Source: Acidiluteibacter ferrifornacis (GTDB lineage: Bacteria; Bacteroidota; Bacteroidia; Flavobacteriales_E; Vicingaceae). Taken from it: a stretch of 64,000 bases of DNA. A program made the position numbers and the translations under genes. Shown piece after piece: positions 29,159-38,936 of this stretch. The stretch is from assembly GCF_009909615.1 (NCBI RefSeq), contig NZ_WWNE01000004.1, forward strand, positions 243,116 through 307,115, in the 5' to 3' direction. Each line of letters opens with the position of its first letter. The first letter of the stretch is position 1. The notes below the pieces were generated by a model. That model had not been told where the DNA came from and did no database searches. It was given only the letters and a program-made list of their open reading frames with translations.

Positions 29159-30280
29159 TTAATTGTTCAGCATTACAGGCATCACCAACATTAACACGTC
29201 TTCATTGTCGTCTTCTTTTTCTACAGGAGTTAAAATTCCTGCTCTATTTGGTGCAGACATCTCAAGATTAACTTGCTCTGATCTCATGTTGTTCAACATT
29301 TCCATCAAAAATCTTGAGTTAAATCCAATTTCCATGTCCTCACCTTCGTATTGACATGTCAATCGCTCTGTAGCGGAATTCGCAAAATCTACATCTTCAG
29401 CAGAAATATTCAATTCGCTGCCAGTAACTTTTAGTCTTACTTGGTGAGTGGTTTTGCTAGAGAAGATGGAAACCCTTTTGATGGCATTCAAGAAAGTGGT
29501 TCGCTCAACTGTTAATTTGTTCGGGTTTTCTTTTGGAATTACGGCTTCGTAATTTGGATATTTTCCATCTATCAATCGGCAGGTTAATTGCGTGCTTGCA
29601 AAAGAGAATAGTGCATTTGTTTCGTTATACTCTACAGTAACTTCATCATTTATTGAACCAAGTACGTTTTTCAGCAAGTTCAATGATTTCTTAGGCATAA
29701 TGAACGATGCATTTTTATCACTAATGGCATCTGTTCTTGAGTATTTTACTAGTTTGTGAGCATCAGTGGCAACGAAAATACTTCCATCTTTTGAAAGTTG
29801 GAAAAAGACACCTGACATTACAGGTCTCAATTCATCATTTCCAGAAGCAAAGATTGTTTTCTCAATAGCACTCGCCAACATGAAAGCCTCTAACTTCATC
29901 ACTGATGGATCTTCAATAGATGGAGTCTTTGGAAATTCAATTGCGTCTTGTCCAGTTAAGTTATAACGACCAAAGTCAGAGCTAATTTCTATCGCAAAGG
30001 ATTTTTCATCAATAGAAAAAGTTAATGGTTGCTCCGGAAATGCTTTTAAAGTATCTAAAAGTAATTTCGCTGGAATTGCAATAAGCCCGCTATCTTTTGC
30101 CTCTACTTTTAACTTGGTAGTCATAGTAGTTTCGAGATCAGAAGCAGAAATTGTAATTTCATTTTCATTAATCTCAAATAAAAAGTTATCTAAAATTGGC
30201 AATGAGTTATTGCTATTCAATACTCCTGATATAATCTGGAGTTGTTTTAGCAATGCCGAACTGGAAACAATAAATTTCAT
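29159..30280 (-). CDS. dnaN: DNA polymerase III beta subunit (sliding clamp)
   Basis: The 373-residue protein has the three-domain clamp architecture. It starts MKFIVSSSALLKQLQIISGVL, contains SGVFFQL and ATDAHKLVKY near the middle (about 175-195, the end of the second domain's ATD(G/A)HRL-type motif), GKYPNYEAVIP (about 245) and ends LMLVMPVMLN, the C-terminal motif with Met-rich contacts. It encircles DNA and tethers polymerase. It is last in the gldF-gldG-DUF4340-dnaN run but has its own promoter box. Confidence 0.96.
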   Translation of the reverse strand: MKFIVSSSALLKQLQIISGVLNSNNSLPILDNFLFEINENEITISASDLETTMTTKLKVEAKDSGLIAIPAKLLLDTLKAFPEQPLTFSIDEKSFAIEISSDFGRYNLTGQDAIEFPKTPSIEDPSVMKLEAFMLASAIEKTIFASGNDELRPVMSGVFFQLSKDGSIFVATDAHKLVKYSRTDAISDKNASFIMPKKSLNLLKNVLGSINDEVTVEYNETNALFSFASTQLTCRLIDGKYPNYEAVIPKENPNKLTVERTTFLNAIKRVSIFSSKTTHQVRLKVTGSELNISAEDVDFANSATERLTCQYEGEDMEIGFNSRFLMEMLNNMRSEQVNLEMSAPNRAGILTPVEKEDDNEDVLMLVMPVMLNN

Positions 30281-30309
30281 GTAAATAAATTATAGTTATT
30301 GACTTGATA

Positions 30310-30317
30310 CAAATTTA
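30310..30317 (-). promoter_or_regulatory. Promoter -7 box upstream of dnaN
   Basis: The minus strand reads TAAATTTG, an exact TAnnTTTG match, 30 bases before the dnaN ATG. dnaN could therefore be transcribed independently of the gliding genes upstream. Confidence 0.5.
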
Positions 30318-30352
30318 TAAGTTTCAGTAAAATTGACCTCGAAAACTTACAA

Positions 30353-31387
30353 TTACTTATCAACAGCTAAGCTGTCGACTCCGTCAAACGGTTTAAGAAT
30401 TTGGTCAAATAAATAATTTTGAACAACTAGTGCACGACCCTCATTTATAGAGCTTTGAGCGTACATTCTTTCGTTGTGGTGTTGTAAGGCTCTTCCTTGT
30501 AGGTCTTTGGCGTCTTTTTTCACAGGCATCCAGAACGTTTTCAAGGTTTGAATTTCCCCATTCATACGCTCAAGAGTTAGCAAGTATTGAGGAGTTGAAT
30601 TAAAAATAGAGTCTATGATCTCTTTTTCTGTATTGATATCTTCGTATTCGTATGCTAATGAAGAGGCGCGTTTAAAATAGGGAATTGCTTTTTCAGGAGA
30701 TAACTTAACTTCAGCTCCTGTTAGGAGGTCGGTGTATTTGAATTGATTATCTCCAAAGTGTTCAAATTTATATTCAGGATGCTCTTTTGAAGGGCTCTCT
30801 ATAATGATTGATTTGATTTCTTTTGCAGGCATTTGCATTGCTATAGGATTTCTCCATAAGCTTTCTTTCGTAAAAAAGCGGCTAGATAAATAACCAAAAT
30901 TACTAGGGAGGTGTGTTACCATTGGTCTACTTGATTTTTGCCCCCCTTTTTCTAAGAGCATATATGTTCCCATATTACTTTCCGTTGCCATCCCTACATA
31001 CCATACTTTAACTGGCTTGTCACCTGACTTATTCGTAAAAATTTCAACTTTAACAGCCGATGAACTAAGGTATTTGATGATGGCAGACATCTCAAGATCA
31101 GATACTGGATTCAAGACTTCAATTTGATTAAATGTTTTTAAAATAAGATTTACCGCATCGGGTCGTGCAATATGCTTATTGTTTACCTTCCAATGATTGC
31201 CTTCTCTAGCTAAAGTTGCTGATTCATTTAAGGAGGTTATCCTAAATTTCACAACATCAGCTGTATCTTTTACTGCAAAGTCGGTAAATTCTTCTCGAAT
31301 AGTAGATTTCTTATCATTTAATGAAATGTAGTAAGCCACTCCGGCTAATACTATTACAGCACTTAAAAGTAGAATCGTTTTTTTCAT
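30353..31387 (-). CDS. DUF4340 domain protein
   Basis: A 344-residue protein with an N-terminal membrane anchor (about 5-22) and a large external domain containing the DUF4340 features VVKFRITSLNESATLAREGNHWKVN (about 45-70) and the repeated beta pattern that follows. DUF4340 genes are regularly found directly downstream of GldG-like genes in several phyla, and here the gap to gldG is only 7 bases. It is therefore probably a partner of the GldF/GldG membrane complex; its biochemical role is unknown. Confidence 0.83.
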   Translation of the reverse strand: MKKTILLLSAVIVLAGVAYYISLNDKKSTIREEFTDFAVKDTADVVKFRITSLNESATLAREGNHWKVNNKHIARPDAVNLILKTFNQIEVLNPVSDLEMSAIIKYLSSSAVKVEIFTNKSGDKPVKVWYVGMATESNMGTYMLLEKGGQKSSRPMVTHLPSNFGYLSSRFFTKESLWRNPIAMQMPAKEIKSIIIESPSKEHPEYKFEHFGDNQFKYTDLLTGAEVKLSPEKAIPYFKRASSLAYEYEDINTEKEIIDSIFNSTPQYLLTLERMNGEIQTLKTFWMPVKKDAKDLQGRALQHHNERMYAQSSINEGRALVVQNYLFDQILKPFDGVDSLAVDK

Positions 31388-31394
31388 AGTTCAA

Positions 31395-33167
31395 TCAGTT
31401 ATTGGTGTATTTCCTTTTTCTAATTAAGAAAATAACACCGCCCATTAGCAGGATTAAAATAATTGGACCCGCGATATTAATAACCTGCCATATCATACGA
31501 TCACCCTTAATTTTTTCCTTGTCCAGTAATCGGATGGTTAAAGTTCTTGAATTGGTTAGCATAAGTCCTGAATCATCAATTAAATAGTTGACACAGTTTA
31601 GGATAAAGTCTTTATTTGCGAAGAGCTTTTTAGTAAAACGATCATATCCTAAAGCATAATATTCTTTTGTGCTTTCTTTGACGTAGTTTTCAATCATATC
31701 GCCATCGGAAATAACGATCATCTTATTAGGTTCGCTTTTTTCCTTGTATTTCATCAGTTCATTGTCTGCGATACGAGAGGTTAATCTGTTTTTGAACACT
31801 GACTCAAACTCACCTTCCAATAAAACGGCTACCGGTACATTTCTTCTATTGTATTGTTCTTTCTGAGGTTCAAACTTAACCATGTCTAGGCTTACGCGTG
31901 TAGGCGCTTTTACTAATTTAGTGTATGGAGAAGTTTCCAATAAAACGGTTTTCTTAATATCCGGGTTTCCAACTAAGTCGATAGAGCTTACAAATTTCCC
32001 GCGTATTGCATCCAGACCTTTCGCTATAGGATGCCTGTTTTGCTGCAGAAACATGGGGAAAAAATTCCAAGGAAACAAGTCGGTTTTAGTTTGATTGCCT
32101 ATCATTCCTGTTACAACAGGGATTGGAGCCGATTGAATATCTTGGATAAGGTCTTTGTTAATTCTTACTCCATACTTAAACAGCTGATCATCTAAATTGA
32201 GGTTATTACCTAAGGCCATAAAAACATGATTGTTTTTACTATTTAAGCTATCCATCTCCGCTTTCACTTGGTCAATTACCCACAACACTTTTCCTCCATG
32301 CATGATGTGCTGATCAATCAAGTATTTATCTTTTTCCGAAAAGGTTGAGTCCGGTTTAGCTATGATTAACAAATCATAAGTATTCATCATGAATATATTG
32401 ACTGTATCAGCTCCATACCTACTACTTAAAGCATTTAAATTCCCTTTTAAATTAACTCGCTCAATGTCATAGTAGTCCTCTAGCGTTTTTGTGATGTCTG
32501 CTGTATGATATTTATCAAGCTCTCCATGGCCTTCGATGAATGCTATATTGGGTTTTTCTATCGCAATAATCTTTTTAATAGACGCTGCTATTTCGTATTC
32601 TAACGCTTCGATTGATTGATTGAGCATCACTTCGGGGCTTGCACCTGTTGAGCTCTTGAGCAACTGCAGAGGCGTTTCTTTACCCCGGTATGAAACTAAT
32701 GCACCAGGCCAAATTAGTTTGTTTGAAATTCCACTTTCTTCTTTTATTTCTAAATCTGTAGGTCTCAAGCCTACTTCATACAACAGCTTGTAAATTTTGT
32801 CTCTTTCTTTTTCGTCAGGATTGTCAGAAGGGTTAATAAATTGATATTCAATTTTATCATTAGAGTAGGCTCTAAACTCATCTAACATTTCTTTGGTTTC
32901 ATCCCTAAGGCGTTTGAAACCTGCAGGGAAGTCACCTTCTAAATAAACTTTAAAGTATACAATATCATCTAGTTCTTGAACCAACTTTTTAGATGGTTCC
33001 GAAATGGAGTATCGTTTCTCTGACGTTAAATCAAAGCGATAGAAAAAATATGATCCTATGTAATTAAAGAGTACTATTAGGACGATCCACATCAATAAGT
33101 TGGTGAGATCTGTCGCTTTGTTACTTCTTGTTTTATTGGACGTTTTTTTAGACATATTACTTACCAT
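31395..33167 (-). CDS. gldG: Gliding motility-associated ABC component GldG
   Basis: A 590-residue protein with one N-terminal helix (about 24-45), a large external domain of the ABC-type uncharacterised (GldG) family with FDLTSEKRYSISEPSKKL (about 45-62) and FIEGHGELDKY (about 210), and a C-terminal helix followed by RKRKYTNN. GldG works with the permease GldF and ATPase GldA in gliding of Flavobacterium. The ATG at 33167 overlaps the gldF stop codon by 7 bases; an ATG at 33155 (MSKKTS) is the alternative start. The gldA ATPase gene is not in the window. Confidence 0.92.
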   Translation of the reverse strand: MVSNMSKKTSNKTRSNKATDLTNLLMWIVLIVLFNYIGSYFFYRFDLTSEKRYSISEPSKKLVQELDDIVYFKVYLEGDFPAGFKRLRDETKEMLDEFRAYSNDKIEYQFINPSDNPDEKERDKIYKLLYEVGLRPTDLEIKEESGISNKLIWPGALVSYRGKETPLQLLKSSTGASPEVMLNQSIEALEYEIAASIKKIIAIEKPNIAFIEGHGELDKYHTADITKTLEDYYDIERVNLKGNLNALSSRYGADTVNIFMMNTYDLLIIAKPDSTFSEKDKYLIDQHIMHGGKVLWVIDQVKAEMDSLNSKNNHVFMALGNNLNLDDQLFKYGVRINKDLIQDIQSAPIPVVTGMIGNQTKTDLFPWNFFPMFLQQNRHPIAKGLDAIRGKFVSSIDLVGNPDIKKTVLLETSPYTKLVKAPTRVSLDMVKFEPQKEQYNRRNVPVAVLLEGEFESVFKNRLTSRIADNELMKYKEKSEPNKMIVISDGDMIENYVKESTKEYYALGYDRFTKKLFANKDFILNCVNYLIDDSGLMLTNSRTLTIRLLDKEKIKGDRMIWQVINIAGPIILILLMGGVIFLIRKRKYTNN

Positions 33168-33892
33168 TTACGACTAGATAAAACAGTTTTTGTTAGAACT
33201 ATAAATAATGCGATCAATCCTACAAAATAGATGGCATCTCTTGTATCAATTACACCTCTGCTCATTGAGTTATAGTGCTCACTTATACCAAGTTTAAGAA
33301 TGAATAGATCAATATTTCCTAAAAGTGATAATGAACTTATAAAGTCAAATCCTATAAAAATGAAGAAACATAAAAAAATCGCGATAATGAAAGACACAAT
33401 CTGATTCTCAGTGATAGAAGATGAAAATATCCCGATTGAAACAAAGCCTGATGCTAAGAATATTAAACCGAGGTAAGATCCCCACATGGCACCTAAATCA
33501 ATATTACCAGAAGGACTACCTAAATAATAAACGCTTCCAAAGTAAACTAGGGTTGGTAATAATGCAATGACAACTAATATAACTCCTGCTAGATATTTAG
33601 CTAAAATAATTTGAACATCTGTCAATGGGCGAGTTAAGAGAAACTCAATGGTTCCCGCCTTTTTCTCATCTGAAAAAGAGCGCATGGTAATAGCAGGAAT
33701 TAAAAACATAAACACCCATGGTGCAACTGCAAAAAGGGTATCAATACTTGCATAACCACTATCCAATACATTATTATTTCCTGGAAAAATCCACATCATT
33801 AATCCAATTGTCGTCAGGAAAACCAAGATAACAATGTAACCAATAAGCGAACCTAAAAAACTCTGTATCTCTTTCTTTAATAGGCTTATCAT
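33161..33892 (-). CDS. gldF: Gliding motility-associated ABC permease GldF
   Basis: The 243-residue protein has six membrane segments of the ABC-2 type. Signatures are the N-terminal MISLLKKEIQSFLGSLIGYIV, MRSFSDEKKAGTIEFLLTRPLTD (about 86-108), with the typical amphipathic coupling segment, and KYLAGVILVVIALLPTL. It forms the membrane pore of the GldAFG transporter linked to surface motility. First gene in the run; gldG overlaps its end. A TAnnTTTG box lies upstream. Confidence 0.93.
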   Translation of the reverse strand: MISLLKKEIQSFLGSLIGYIVILVFLTTIGLMMWIFPGNNNVLDSGYASIDTLFAVAPWVFMFLIPAITMRSFSDEKKAGTIEFLLTRPLTDVQIILAKYLAGVILVVIALLPTLVYFGSVYYLGSPSGNIDLGAMWGSYLGLIFLASGFVSIGIFSSSITENQIVSFIIAIFLCFFIFIGFDFISSLSLLGNIDLFILKLGISEHYNSMSRGVIDTRDAIYFVGLIALFIVLTKTVLSSRKW

Positions 33893-33926
33893 ATAAAAAG
33901 TAGGATTACAATCTGATTAAAGGCAT

Positions 33927-33934
33927 CAAAAATA
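33927..33934 (-). promoter_or_regulatory. Promoter -7 box upstream of gldF
   Basis: The minus strand reads TATTTTTG (TAnnTTTG), 35 bases before the gldF ATG. It lies in the 160-base divergent region shared with lysC. Confidence 0.5.
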
Positions 33935-34024
33935 ACTATTTTAAAAATTCTCATGCGTTAAAGAACCTTAATAATAGTATAGCGTTGCCTGCCTAAAAAA
34001 ATATACTTTTTGTAAGGAGAACAT

Positions 34025-34032
34025 TACCTTTG
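34025..34032 (+). promoter_or_regulatory. Promoter -7 box of the lysC-lysA-peptidase operon
   Basis: TACCTTTG matches TAnnTTTG exactly and lies 21 bases before the lysC ATG. A TTTTTG occurs only 12 bases upstream, so the -33 element is unclear. No lysine riboswitch features are present in the short leader. Confidence 0.55.
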
Positions 34033-34052
34033 CCCGTTCAATAAAAACTAAC

Positions 34053-35363
34053 ATGAAAGTATTAAAATTTGGAGGCACCTCAGTTGGATCTGCTGAGCGA
34101 ATGAAAATGGTAGCAGAGTTGGTTAGCCAGCCTGAGAGCAAGATAGTTGTGCTGTCGGCTATGAGTGGGACAACCAACAGTTTAGTAGAATTTGCTAATT
34201 ATTTGCACCAGAAGAATAGTGAAGTAGCGAATGATTTGTTGTTGGGCTTGAAAGCCAAGTATAAAATCACAGTGGAAGAACTTTTCTCTACTCCAGATTA
34301 TAAACAGAAAGGTGAGGAGCTTATTGATTCTCACTTTGAATATTTGAAACAATTTACATTAGACTCTTTCACTATTTTTGAAGAAAAGGCTGTTTTGGCT
34401 CAAGGTGAATTAATATCCACCGCCTTGTTTCATCTATATTTACTTGAAATAGGAGTTAAATCGGTGCTATTACCAGCTCTTAATTTTATGAGAATCGATA
34501 AGGAAGAAGAGCCTGACAATTACTATATCAAAGAAAATTTACAACGGGAGTTGAATCAATACCCTGAAGCTACTTGCTATATTACACAGGGTTTTATTTG
34601 CAGAAATGCATATGGTGAAATTGATAATTTAAAGAGGGGTGGCAGCGATTATACAGCCTCTATTATTGGTGTTGCAGCCAATGCAAGTGAAGTTCAAATA
34701 TGGACGGACATTGATGGTATGCACAACAACGACCCTCGTGTGGTCGACAAAACACGTCCAATCGAGCACTTGTCATTTGAAGAGGCTGCAGAGTTGGCTT
34801 ATTTTGGAGCCAAAATTTTACACCCTTCCAGTATTCGTCCTGCTAAAGAGGCGAATATTCCAGTACGACTAAAAAGTACCATGCAGCCAGAAAATACTGG
34901 TACTTTAATTTCTTCAGAGTCTAAGGGTTCGGGCATAAAAGCAGTAGCTGCTAAAGATGGAATTACCGCTATCAATATCAAATCGGGAAGAATGCTTTTG
35001 GCGTATGGATTTCTAAGAAAAGTATTTGAGATTTTTGAGAGTTATAAAACACCTATCGATATGATTACTACTTCTGAAGTAGCAGTCTCTGTGACGATAG
35101 ATGATACCAAAAATTTAGAAAAAATAATTTCTGAATTGAATCATTATGGAGCTGTCGAGGTAGATCAAGATCAGAGTATTATTTGTATCGTAGGAGATTT
35201 TACAAGTCCTAAAACAGGAATTGCACACACTGTTTTTGAAGCACTAAAAGAGGTGCCTATTCGAATGATTTCTTATGGAGGAAGTAACCATAATATTTCG
35301 GTATTGGTGAATAAAAGCGAAACTAAAAATGCGTTACAAGCGCTTAATAATCATTTATTTTAA
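34053..35363 (+). CDS. lysC: Aspartate kinase (monofunctional)
   Basis: The 436-residue enzyme phosphorylates aspartate, the first step to lysine, threonine and methionine. It starts MKVLKFGGTSVGS (the KFGGTSV nucleotide-binding signature at 4-12), has GFICRNAYGEIDNLKRGGSDYTASIIG (about 185-210) and TDIDGMHNNDPR (about 226-237), and two C-terminal ACT-type segments (about 300-436) that normally bind lysine. There is no homoserine dehydrogenase fusion. lysA follows after 3 bases, so this isoenzyme is probably the lysine-specific one. Confidence 0.95.
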   Translation: MKVLKFGGTSVGSAERMKMVAELVSQPESKIVVLSAMSGTTNSLVEFANYLHQKNSEVANDLLLGLKAKYKITVEELFSTPDYKQKGEELIDSHFEYLKQFTLDSFTIFEEKAVLAQGELISTALFHLYLLEIGVKSVLLPALNFMRIDKEEEPDNYYIKENLQRELNQYPEATCYITQGFICRNAYGEIDNLKRGGSDYTASIIGVAANASEVQIWTDIDGMHNNDPRVVDKTRPIEHLSFEEAAELAYFGAKILHPSSIRPAKEANIPVRLKSTMQPENTGTLISSESKGSGIKAVAAKDGITAINIKSGRMLLAYGFLRKVFEIFESYKTPIDMITTSEVAVSVTIDDTKNLEKIISELNHYGAVEVDQDQSIICIVGDFTSPKTGIAHTVFEALKEVPIRMISYGGSNHNISVLVNKSETKNALQALNNHLF

Positions 35364-35366
35364 GGG

Positions 35367-36527
35367 ATGGCGCAGTTTGATTTACAGAAATTTAAAGAGA
35401 TAGAAACACCATTTTTCTATTATGATGAATCCTTACTAAAGGAAACGCTAAAAATAATAAAATCAGAATCTGATAAGCATCAATTTCATGTGCATTATGC
35501 GCTGAAGGCGAATGCCAATAATCGTATTCTAGAATTAGTAAAGCAAGCCGGTTTAGGAGCCGACTGTGTCAGCGGAAACGAAGTGTTGAAGGCCGTAGAG
35601 CTTGGGTTTGAATCCAACAACATTGCATTTGCAGGTGTGGGTAAAAGTGATAAAGAAATCAACATTGGTTTAGATTACGATATTTTTAGTTTCAACTGCG
35701 AATCATTACAAGAGTTGATTGTGATCAATGAGTTGGCCGAAAAAAGAGATAAAACGGCAAGAGTTGCGTTGCGAATAAATCCAAATGTAAATGCAAAGAC
35801 GCATCACTACATTACAACAGGGCTTGAAGAAAATAAGTTTGGAATCAATCCGTGGGAATTCGAAGAAGTGCTGAAAGTCCTTGAGGAATGTAACCACATA
35901 AAACTAGTTGGATTGCATTTTCACATTGGTTCTCAGATTACAGACCTAGATGTTTTTAAAAGTTTGTGTTTGCGGGTAAATGAAATTCAGGAGTGGTTCA
36001 TTAGCAAACAAATTTTGGTTGAGCACATCAATGTAGGTGGTGGTTTTGGAATTGATTATGAAAATGTGGATGAGAATCCCATTGCAGATTTTGCTGCCTT
36101 TTTTCAATTGTTTGCTGACTTTTTAGAAGTTAAACCGAGTCAACAAGTGCATTTTGAGTTGGGTAGAGCAGTTGTAGCTCAGTGCGGATCCTTGATTTCT
36201 AGAGTGCTTTATATCAAGAATGGACAGAAAACCAACTTTGCTATTCTAGATGCAGGAATGACAGAGTTGATTCGACCAGCGCTTTATCAATCCTATCATA
36301 AAATTGAAAACATAACTCAAGCAGGCGCCCAATCTTCAGAGAAGTATGATGTGGTAGGGCCAATTTGCGAATCCTCAGACTGTTTTGGAAAAGCCGTGGT
36401 GCTACCTTTAACTAAAAGGAATGATTTGATCGCGATTAGGAGTGCTGGAGCTTATGGTGAAGTGATGAGTTCTGCCTATAATTTGAGAGATAAAGCAATA
36501 GCTGTTTACAGCAGTGATTTAAAATGA
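35367..36527 (+). CDS. lysA: Diaminopimelate decarboxylase
   Basis: The 386-residue PLP enzyme makes lysine from meso-diaminopimelate. The PLP-binding Lys lies in HYALKANANNRIL (about 47-59). Further motifs are HFHIGSQITDL (about 190), NVGGGFGIDYE (about 225), FELGRAVVAQCG (about 265) and GPICESSDCFGK (about 332), the CESxD motif carrying the catalytic Cys contributed across the dimer. It is cotranscribed with lysC and the M1 peptidase, with gaps of 3 and 6 bases. Confidence 0.95.
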   Translation: MAQFDLQKFKEIETPFFYYDESLLKETLKIIKSESDKHQFHVHYALKANANNRILELVKQAGLGADCVSGNEVLKAVELGFESNNIAFAGVGKSDKEINIGLDYDIFSFNCESLQELIVINELAEKRDKTARVALRINPNVNAKTHHYITTGLEENKFGINPWEFEEVLKVLEECNHIKLVGLHFHIGSQITDLDVFKSLCLRVNEIQEWFISKQILVEHINVGGGFGIDYENVDENPIADFAAFFQLFADFLEVKPSQQVHFELGRAVVAQCGSLISRVLYIKNGQKTNFAILDAGMTELIRPALYQSYHKIENITQAGAQSSEKYDVVGPICESSDCFGKAVVLPLTKRNDLIAIRSAGAYGEVMSSAYNLRDKAIAVYSSDLK

Positions 36528-36533
36528 TATGAG

Positions 36534-38936
36534 ATGAGAAAATTCCTTTTAACACTTTCTGCCGTACTTTTAATTTCTTCTGCATTTGCACAAGTAGTGG
36601 TGCGAACTTTTTTAGAAGATGAAAATAGAGTGCCTCGCGAACGTTTTGTAGACATGCAGCACCTGAAGTTGGAGGTTAGTTTTGAACCCGAAAAAGGACT
36701 AGTAAAAGGAAAAGTAGAACACCAATTTACTGTGCTGCAAAAATCAGTAGATCACATCGAACTGGACGCCATCAATATGGATATAAAATCTATAAAAATG
36801 GGCGAAGAGGATTTGAAATACGAGTACAATGATAAAATCATTACGATTCAGTTTGAAACTGCTTTGGTTTGGAAATCAAATCATACCCTAAGCATTACTT
36901 ATGAAGCGACCCCAAGAAAAGGATTATATTTCGTAGGTTGGAATGATCCAAACAACTTAAGTAAAAAGCAAATTTGGTCGCAAGGGCAAGGGATAGATAA
37001 TCGCCACTGGATACCGATGTTTGATGACATGACAGACAAGGTAATTAGCGAAATGCTAGTAACGATGCCGGAGCAATATCAGGTGCTATCCAATGGTATA
37101 TTGAAGAAAAGTAAAAGCCTGAAAGGTGGCAATAAGTTGTGGAATTATGAAATTTCACATCCGCATGCGCCATATTTAATTATGTTGGGTATTGGTGAAT
37201 ACGAGATTGAAAAACGAAAGTCTACCTCTGGCGTTGAGATGAGTTTGTATTATTACAAAGGGGAGCAAAATAAAGTAGAGCCAACCTATCGCCACAGTGT
37301 AGCCATGTTCGATTTTTTTGAGGAGAAATTTGGTGTAGCCTATCCATGGGAAACGTATGCGCAAATACCAGTTCAGGAATTTATGTATGGAGCCATGGAA
37401 AATACAACCGCTACCATATTTGGTGATTTTTACTTAGTGGATAGCAATGAGTTTTTAGATCGGAACTATGTTAGAGTGAATGCTCATGAATTGGCCCACC
37501 AATGGTTTGGAGATATGGTAACGGCAAGAACAACTACTCATGCTTGGTTGCAAGAAAGCTTCGCTACACATTTTGATATGACCTATCAAGGAGAGGCTTT
37601 TGGAAAAGATTACTTCGATTTTGTGAGAAGGGGATATATTCAACAATCCTTGGATGCTTCTAATAAAGATTTAAGGCCTATTGCTCATTCTCAAGCAGGA
37701 ACTGTTCGTCATTATCCAAAGGGCGCTTTAGTACTGTATATGTTGAAGAATGTAGTAGGCGAGGAGCAATTTTTTAGTACTATTCAATACTATCTGAAAA
37801 AGCATGCATACGGCACTGTTGATACGGAAGATTTTTTGATTGCTTTTCAGGAAAATTTAGGACTGTCGTTAGACTGGTTTTGGGAGCAATGGGTGATGAA
37901 AGGTGGAGAGCCGCATTACAAAGTGAACTTCGAAGAATTAGAAAATGAGTATCGCTTTGAGGTGAAGCAAATTCATGAACGAAATGAATTGGTAGGGTTG
38001 TTTAAGATGCCGATTCAATTTGAAGTTCATTTTAAAGATGGTTCTAAAGTAGTAAAGACAGAATGGATCGAAAATGAAAGTCATTCTATTTCTTTACCAA
38101 AAGAGGAGAGCAAGAAAGTGGATTTTGTCTTATTTGATCCAAACAATGAGATCATCAAGGCAGTTACTTTTAACAAACCATTAGAGCAATTGAAAGCGCA
38201 AGCTACAAATGCTCCCAACGCAGTAGATCGATACGAAGCATTGATTGAGCTCAGAGGTGTTTTGACTCCTGCAGAAGTGGCAAGAATGTTCGAAAAAGAA
38301 ACGTCAACAGATGTGAAATCGGAATTGGTGATTCACGCCATGATGGATTTGTCGTTTCCTGAGAATTATGAGGTTTTCTCCAAGGCTTTTAGTATGGATG
38401 ATGTAGAAGTTCATAAAACCATTTTGAATAATACGATTATTATTGATGAAGTGAGGGAGCATTTATATGTGTCATTATTGAGTAGTTCTTCTAATATAAT
38501 AGCAGAGAAAGCATTGGATTTGTTGTGTTTTTATCGCTTAAAGGATGTCGATAAATATTTGGAATTATCAAAAAGTAGGATCGGCAATAGAAGTAAGAAT
38601 GTCCGAATAAAGTGGTTGGAGTGGAGTTATATGACCACTCAAAACGAAGATCATTTGGATGAGCTGATTTCGTATTTATCCAACTCTTATGAGTTTATTA
38701 CACGAACAAATGCAGCAGCTGCTTTAGAGCGAATGAATGTGATGAATGAGCAAGGTATCACTCATTTGATTGATGGACTGTTTAGTCCAAATTCGCGTTT
38801 AAGAGGTCCGTTGAATGGAACAGTTAAACATTTCTACAACCAAACGATGTATCAGTTGATGATCCGAAATGTGATTTTGTCAAATGATTGGTCCGAGAAG
38901 GAATTGAATACGTTGAAAAAGTTTTTAGTGCATTAA
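36534..38936 (+). CDS. Secreted M1-family aminopeptidase
   Basis: An 800-residue protein with a signal peptide (about 1-19, SAFA/Q). The M1 catalytic domain shows YGAMENTT (the GAMEN substrate motif, about 285), HELAH (about 317-321) and WLQESFA, which supplies the third zinc ligand Glu. A helical, HEAT-like C-terminal third follows (about 560-800). It removes N-terminal residues from peptides in the periplasm. Cotranscription with lysine biosynthesis genes is unusual but the gap is only 6 bases. Its end overlaps the convergent S4-domain gene by 4 bases. Confidence 0.92.
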   Translation: MRKFLLTLSAVLLISSAFAQVVVRTFLEDENRVPRERFVDMQHLKLEVSFEPEKGLVKGKVEHQFTVLQKSVDHIELDAINMDIKSIKMGEEDLKYEYNDKIITIQFETALVWKSNHTLSITYEATPRKGLYFVGWNDPNNLSKKQIWSQGQGIDNRHWIPMFDDMTDKVISEMLVTMPEQYQVLSNGILKKSKSLKGGNKLWNYEISHPHAPYLIMLGIGEYEIEKRKSTSGVEMSLYYYKGEQNKVEPTYRHSVAMFDFFEEKFGVAYPWETYAQIPVQEFMYGAMENTTATIFGDFYLVDSNEFLDRNYVRVNAHELAHQWFGDMVTARTTTHAWLQESFATHFDMTYQGEAFGKDYFDFVRRGYIQQSLDASNKDLRPIAHSQAGTVRHYPKGALVLYMLKNVVGEEQFFSTIQYYLKKHAYGTVDTEDFLIAFQENLGLSLDWFWEQWVMKGGEPHYKVNFEELENEYRFEVKQIHERNELVGLFKMPIQFEVHFKDGSKVVKTEWIENESHSISLPKEESKKVDFVLFDPNNEIIKAVTFNKPLEQLKAQATNAPNAVDRYEALIELRGVLTPAEVARMFEKETSTDVKSELVIHAMMDLSFPENYEVFSKAFSMDDVEVHKTILNNTIIIDEVREHLYVSLLSSSSNIIAEKALDLLCFYRLKDVDKYLELSKSRIGNRSKNVRIKWLEWSYMTTQNEDHLDELISYLSNSYEFITRTNAAAALERMNVMNEQGITHLIDGLFSPNSRLRGPLNGTVKHFYNQTMYQLMIRNVILSNDWSEKELNTLKKFLVH

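Noticed and set aside
33893..34052. Lysine riboswitch ahead of lysC
   Set aside because: The RNA would start near 34040, leaving about a dozen bases of leader; no aptamer could fit.
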